11,001 bases of DNA, taken from assembly GCA_030765665.1 (NCBI GenBank), contig JAVCCD010000049.1:1-11001 (forward strand), given 5' to 3'. Below the pieces are notes generated by a model. That model was not told the origin of the DNA. It saw nothing but the letters and a program-made list of their open reading frames with translations, and ran no database searches. This document shows, piece after piece, positions 8,517 to 11,001 of the stretch; the stretch's first letter is position 1, and every line of letters starts with the position of its first letter. This stretch comes from Candidatus Tenebribacter mawsonii (lineage in GTDB: Bacteria > Cloacimonadota > Cloacimonadia > Cloacimonadales > TCS61). A program made the position numbers and the translations under genes.

Positions 8517-9305
8517 ATGAATAAGAGATATGTTTATGGAGTGATTGTGTTATGTTTGATATTTACGTCTTTGTTTTCACAAACAACATTCAGTTCAGAC
8601 GTAGCAATCCAGAAATCTAACGAAATGGTGGATGAACATTGGAAAAACTATCAGAATGGCGTCAGCAGATATTATGGCTGGGTTTGGCTTAAGAATTATG
8701 CAGAGCAGCAATATATCGGTAATATTTCATTTCATGACGATTATTTGCAGGAATTAAAAAACAGAAACATGAAACAGATTCGGATGGATTGCACGATTTA
8801 TTGTGCTAAAGTTCTCAAAGTAGGTATGGGTTCACAAGAATATTCTAAGCTTGTGGGTTTTCATGATGAGATATGGGCAGGCAAAGGTTTTGCTGGATGG
8901 AGTGTTGGTTATCTACTGGTAGATCGTTTTGGTTGGAAGGCTTATGCTTTCATTGAACCAGGAGCAAATTACTATCATCATTATATTAGTCATTTTAAAG
9001 ATAAAAAGGAATACCCTGTTTGGAGACAACCTAACATCAAGATTGAAGATTATTTCATTTTAGGACAGGATGATGAGCAGATAGAAGAACTGCTGAGAAA
9101 ACATAAATTCAGTTGGGGATTCAGTGAAGATGGAATTCATACCTGGATCACGAATTATACTGATCTTTTAGAATGTCATTGGGATGGTTCTCCAGCTGCT
9201 AAATACAATCCAAACAACTGGTTGCCGGATTTATTTGAAACCACCAGGTTTATAGAGTTCAAAGATTATGATGTTCATATTATAATTGTTCCCCCTACAA
9301 ATTAA
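8517..9305 (+). CDS. Exported protein of unrecognised family, possible papain/NlpC-like cysteine hydrolase
   Basis: This is an intact 262-residue gene with a strong ribosome site. Residues 1-21 are a signal peptide (hydrophobic VYGVIVLCLIFTSLF), so the product is periplasmic or secreted. I do not recognise the family. Visible features are MDCTIYCAKVLKVG (90-103, Cys92 and Cys96 at the start of a likely helix), the aromatic-rich stretch AGWSVGYLLVDRFGWKAYAF (126-145), and SWGFSEDGIHTWI (199-211, His208) followed by Glu219/His221/Asp223. A Cys near a helix N-terminus, then a later Gly-x-His strand, recalls NlpC/P60 and other papain-fold peptidases or amidases (DCSG...HVGIY pattern). The usual Gly after Cys-Ser is absent, so catalysis is inference only. 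It sits between two broken genes and 12 bases before the glycosidase remnant, suggesting a former operon of secreted envelope or polysaccharide enzymes. Confidence 0.75.
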   Translation: MNKRYVYGVIVLCLIFTSLFSQTTFSSDVAIQKSNEMVDEHWKNYQNGVSRYYGWVWLKNYAEQQYIGNISFHDDYLQELKNRNMKQIRMDCTIYCAKVLKVGMGSQEYSKLVGFHDEIWAGKGFAGWSVGYLLVDRFGWKAYAFIEPGANYYHHYISHFKDKKEYPVWRQPNIKIEDYFILGQDDEQIEELLRKHKFSWGFSEDGIHTWITNYTDLLECHWDGSPAAKYNPNNWLPDLFETTRFIEFKDYDVHIIIVPPTN

Positions 9306-9306
9306 A

Positions 9307-9312
9307 AGGAGG
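9307..9312 (+). promoter_or_regulatory. Ribosome binding site of the glycosidase remnant
   Basis: AGGAGG lies five bases before the ATG at 9318. The intact translation signal shows that the break in the next gene is at its 3' side. Confidence 0.7.
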
Positions 9313-9317
9313 TTTTA

Positions 9318-9584
9318 ATGAGAATTATATTATCAGCTTTGATGTTTTTTTTGCTTTATTCAAATTTATTTGCAAAAGATTGGCAGGAAATAGGAGATTG
9401 TATTTATTATGCCGAATTTGAACTTTCCAAGAATTCAGAATACTCAGATTCCAGAGTAACAATTATCAAGATTGATCCAACTCAATATGATTTTGGAATT
9501 TATTGTGAAACTGAATATGGACCCAAACAAAGAAATGCTGAAGACTGGGTAATCAGTGTAATATCCGTAAATGTCTTTTACTGA
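9318..9584 (+). pseudogene. Truncated NAGPA/DUF2233-type phosphodiester glycosidase
   Basis: The gene starts normally (good ribosome site, signal peptide residues 1-19) but ends after 88 codons. Residues 21-76 match the start of secreted phosphodiester glycosidase-family (NAGPA, DUF2233) proteins as I know them: a short Trp-initiated strand, YAEF, DSRVTIIKIDPTQYDFGIYCETE, then RNAEDW. Family members then continue with a strand of the type LIAVINAGMF and roughly 150-200 more residues. Here the frame reads ISVISVNVFY and stops, apparently a damaged version of that motif. Reading one frame over from the Trp gives W-V-N-Q-C-N-I, also family-like, which hints at an indel just after residue 77. The 200 bases downstream carry no recognisable remainder, so a deletion seems to accompany the frameshift. 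These enzymes cleave sugar phosphodiesters in exopolysaccharide or glycan metabolism. The fragment lacks the catalytic core and is unlikely to be active. Confidence 0.6.
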
Positions 9585-9750
9585 AATAAACTTTTAGAAA
9601 AAGATTGCCCAAAAATAGATCGTTCTAATAATCCGAATTATAAAATGAAATTGGAGTAAGAAGTGATTTCAATCTATCCTCTCAGTAAATGCAAATTACT
9701 GTAGATTAAAAAGTAGGTTAAAGTCATGTATTTGATGAGCAGAAAAACAT

Positions 9751-9768
9751 TCCAAATGATCTTTTGGA
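9751..9768 (+). other. Small perfect hairpin before the solute-binding protein gene
   Basis: TCCAAA (9751-9756) and TTTGGA (9763-9768) pair around a six-base TGATCT loop, ending just before the AAGGAGA ribosome site of the next gene. It is short, AT-rich and not followed by a T run, so it is not a terminator. A role in translation control is possible, but chance occurrence is likely. The rest of the 200-base gap (9585-9784) shows no gene, terminator or clear promoter. Confidence 0.3.
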
Positions 9769-9774
9769 AAATAA

Positions 9775-9779
9775 AGGAG
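9775..9779 (+). promoter_or_regulatory. Ribosome binding site deciding the ATG at 9785
   Basis: AGGAG lies five bases before the ATG at 9785. The open frame extends upstream to a TTG at 9764, but the ribosome site falls inside that extension and the signal peptide begins at 9785. Confidence 0.75.
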
Positions 9780-9784
9780 ACGAT

Positions 9785-10531
9785 ATGAAAACATTAGTTA
9801 AAATTGTATTATTATTATGCGTGTTGATCACTGTGTCATGTGCCAAAGAGCATATGATCGTGTTAACTGAAGAATTCCCGCCTTATAATTTCACTTTAGA
9901 TGGAGAAGTAGTTGGCCTTTCGACGGAGGTAATTACAGCGATTCTGTCTGAAGCAGGAATTTCTTATGAATTTCAAGTGCATCCCTGGAAAGAATCTTAT
10001 GATACTGCCCTCAGTACCAAGAATTGTATGCTGTTCTCTACAAGCAGATTGGAAAGCAGAGAAGATCTTTTTAAATGGGTAGGAACAATTTCTCCTGCTG
10101 ATTATTCAGTTTTTGCGCTGGCAGGAAAAGATATTGATCTCCCAACTCTAGAAAATTTGAAGGATTATAAGATAGGAATCACTCAGGGTGATGCACGGGA
10201 AGCTTACTTTCAATCAAAAGGATTTGTGGTTGGAAAGCAGTTGATCGTAGCTGAGAACAACGCAGCAAATCTGAAAAAGCTAATAAACAAAGAAATCGAC
10301 CTATGGCCAATGCCGGATGCAGTTGCAAATTACACTGCACAGGACGCTGGTTATAAATCGGAAGAGATTATCGAAATTGCTTTCGCTCTGAAAGACCTTA
10401 CTAAAGACGGTTATTATCTTGCTGTAAACAAAAGCACTCCCGATTCGATTGTAATGAAACTGCAAGCTGCTTTGGATAAACTGAAGGCAGATGGCACTTA
10501 TGATAAGATCTTGAAAAAATGGGGAATCTAA
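9785..10531 (+). CDS. Periplasmic family-3 solute-binding lipoprotein (amino-acid-type ABC transporter substrate-binding fold)
   Basis: This 248-residue protein has a full-length SBP_bac_3 domain. Residues 1-18 are a signal peptide ending in ITVSC, with Cys19 the likely lipidated residue; the lipobox is imperfect because Thr is at -3. Landmarks are EEFPPYNF (29-36, the usual start of the binding lobe), FSTSRLESREDLFKWVG (84-100, including the Arg that binds an alpha-carboxylate in amino-acid binders), LKDYKIGITQGDA (125-137, hinge and second lobe) and the closing LDKLKADGTYDKILKKWG (230-247), a family hallmark. Such proteins capture amino acids or similar small ligands in the periplasm. No ABC permease or ATPase, sensor kinase or cyclase is beside it. 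A porin-like gene follows after 42 bases, which suggests joint uptake or sensing of one solute. The ligand cannot be read from the sequence. Confidence 0.88.
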   Translation: MKTLVKIVLLLCVLITVSCAKEHMIVLTEEFPPYNFTLDGEVVGLSTEVITAILSEAGISYEFQVHPWKESYDTALSTKNCMLFSTSRLESREDLFKWVGTISPADYSVFALAGKDIDLPTLENLKDYKIGITQGDAREAYFQSKGFVVGKQLIVAENNAANLKKLINKEIDLWPMPDAVANYTAQDAGYKSEEIIEIAFALKDLTKDGYYLAVNKSTPDSIVMKLQAALDKLKADGTYDKILKKWGI

Positions 10532-10559
10532 ATTTAGGATAGAAGAATTCAAAAAAACA

Positions 10560-10565
10560 AGGAGG
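10560..10565 (+). promoter_or_regulatory. Ribosome binding site of the porin-like gene
   Basis: AGGAGG lies eight bases before the ATG at 10574, in the 42-base gap after the solute-binding protein gene. The gap contains no terminator, so the two genes may share a transcript. Confidence 0.7.
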
Positions 10566-10573
10566 ATTGATTA

Positions 10574-11001
10574 ATGAAAAAAGTCATATTGTTGTTAGTA
10601 TTTGTATTTTTAGCAGGACAGGTTTTACTGGCAGTTGATTTCTATGGAAATGCCAGAATTGGTTATTGGTACGATATGCAGGACAAGGAATATAATGGAG
10701 TTGCAGATCGAACTGTTCTTCATTATGATCTGTTCAGCACCAGTAGATTTGGAGCAATTTTCGCAGGTGAAGCCTACAAAGGAAAGATCGAAGTATCCAT
10801 GTGTCGATCAGGCGTAAACCTGAGACAAGTATGGGGTGAATACGATTTTGGAATGCTGAATGTTTTAGTTGGTCAATATTACACTGGTTTTTTTGATCTT
10901 CCCAACCAGGCTACTGCCATCGAATCTGCCAGCGAAAATATTATGATCGGTTATGGTCTTACTTATGATTCTCGTAATCCGATGATCAAACTATCTATGG
11001 A
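10574..11001 (+). CDS. Porin-like outer membrane beta-barrel protein, 3' end outside window
   Basis: The frame is open from the ATG at 10574 to the window end: 142 codons, no stop. Residues 1-20 are a signal peptide ending VLLA, followed by VDFYGNARIGYWYDM, a typical first barrel strand. Further alternating aromatic and polar strands follow: SRFGAIFAG, GKIEVSMC, LRQVWGEYDFGMLNVLVGQYYTGFF and NIMIGYGLTYDSRNPMIKLSM. The pattern of strand, short turn, GEYDF-x(5)-LVGQ and then a loop with NQAT resembles general porins or DcaP-like barrels. The exact family cannot be decided from the N-terminal third. Its place behind a solute-binding lipoprotein suggests that it admits the same solute across the outer membrane. 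Confidence 0.75.
   Translation, partial: MKKVILLLVFVFLAGQVLLAVDFYGNARIGYWYDMQDKEYNGVADRTVLHYDLFSTSRFGAIFAGEAYKGKIEVSMCRSGVNLRQVWGEYDFGMLNVLVGQYYTGFFDLPNQATAIESASENIMIGYGLTYDSRNPMIKLSM

Noticed and set aside
9585..9660. In-frame continuation (25 codons) after the stop of the glycosidase remnant
   Set aside because: The translation shows no recognisable DUF2233 sequence, so simple stop read-through does not restore the gene.
9764..9784. TTG at 9764 as the start of the solute-binding protein
   Set aside because: It would put charged residues before the signal peptide and place the ribosome site inside the gene; the ATG at 9785 is better.
10301..10817. Minus-strand 83-codon frame (10301-10552) and plus-strand 60-codon frame (10635-10817)
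   Set aside because: They are out-of-frame shadows of the solute-binding protein and the porin-like gene.
1..11001. tRNA, rRNA, CRISPR array, insertion sequence or integrase signals
   Set aside because: Read on both strands; no cloverleaf-like gene, regular direct repeats, transposase motifs or long terminal inverted repeats were seen.

Overview
The window comes from an AT-rich Gram-negative-type (diderm) bacterium. The evidence is a LolC/E-like permease with its LolD ATPase, a TamB-like giant envelope protein ending in an aromatic residue, a periplasmic solute-binding lipoprotein and a porin-like barrel. Long multidomain secreted proteins with PKD-type modules, a single Lol permease and TTG starts would fit an FCB-group or Cloacimonadota-like lineage. 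That placement is an impression; no rRNA or marker gene in the window settles it.

Left block (1-2047, minus strand): a large secreted CapA-type metallophosphatase-fold protein, cut by the window edge. It carries an N-terminal beta-sandwich-like region and a PKD domain ahead of the CapA domain. A 126-base divergent promoter region (2048-2173) separates it from the next operon.

Central block (2174-8062, plus strand): a tight three-gene envelope-biogenesis operon, lolC/E-like permease, lolD-like ATPase (TTG start), then a 1314-residue TamB/DUF490 protein. Gaps are 24 and 12 bases. Together they would move lipoproteins from the inner membrane and connect inner and outer membranes for lipid or barrel-protein delivery.

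Right block (8063-11001, plus strand): gene order and base composition change immediately after the TamB stop. First comes a 5'-truncated secreted-type beta domain with no start of its own. Then follow an intact exported protein of unrecognised family with a possible Cys/His active site, a truncated NAGPA/DUF2233-type phosphodiester glycosidase remnant, a family-3 solute-binding lipoprotein without a nearby permease, and the first 142 residues of a porin-like outer membrane protein. Genes here have strong AGGAGG ribosome sites, unlike the central block. The right block looks like accessory DNA joined behind a conserved operon, with gene decay near the join.

No RNA genes, CRISPR arrays, insertion sequences or clear intrinsic terminators were found. 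I see no convincing new multi-gene system. The most interesting points are the abrupt 8062/8063 boundary, the unclassified exported protein at 8517-9305 and the degraded glycosidase.
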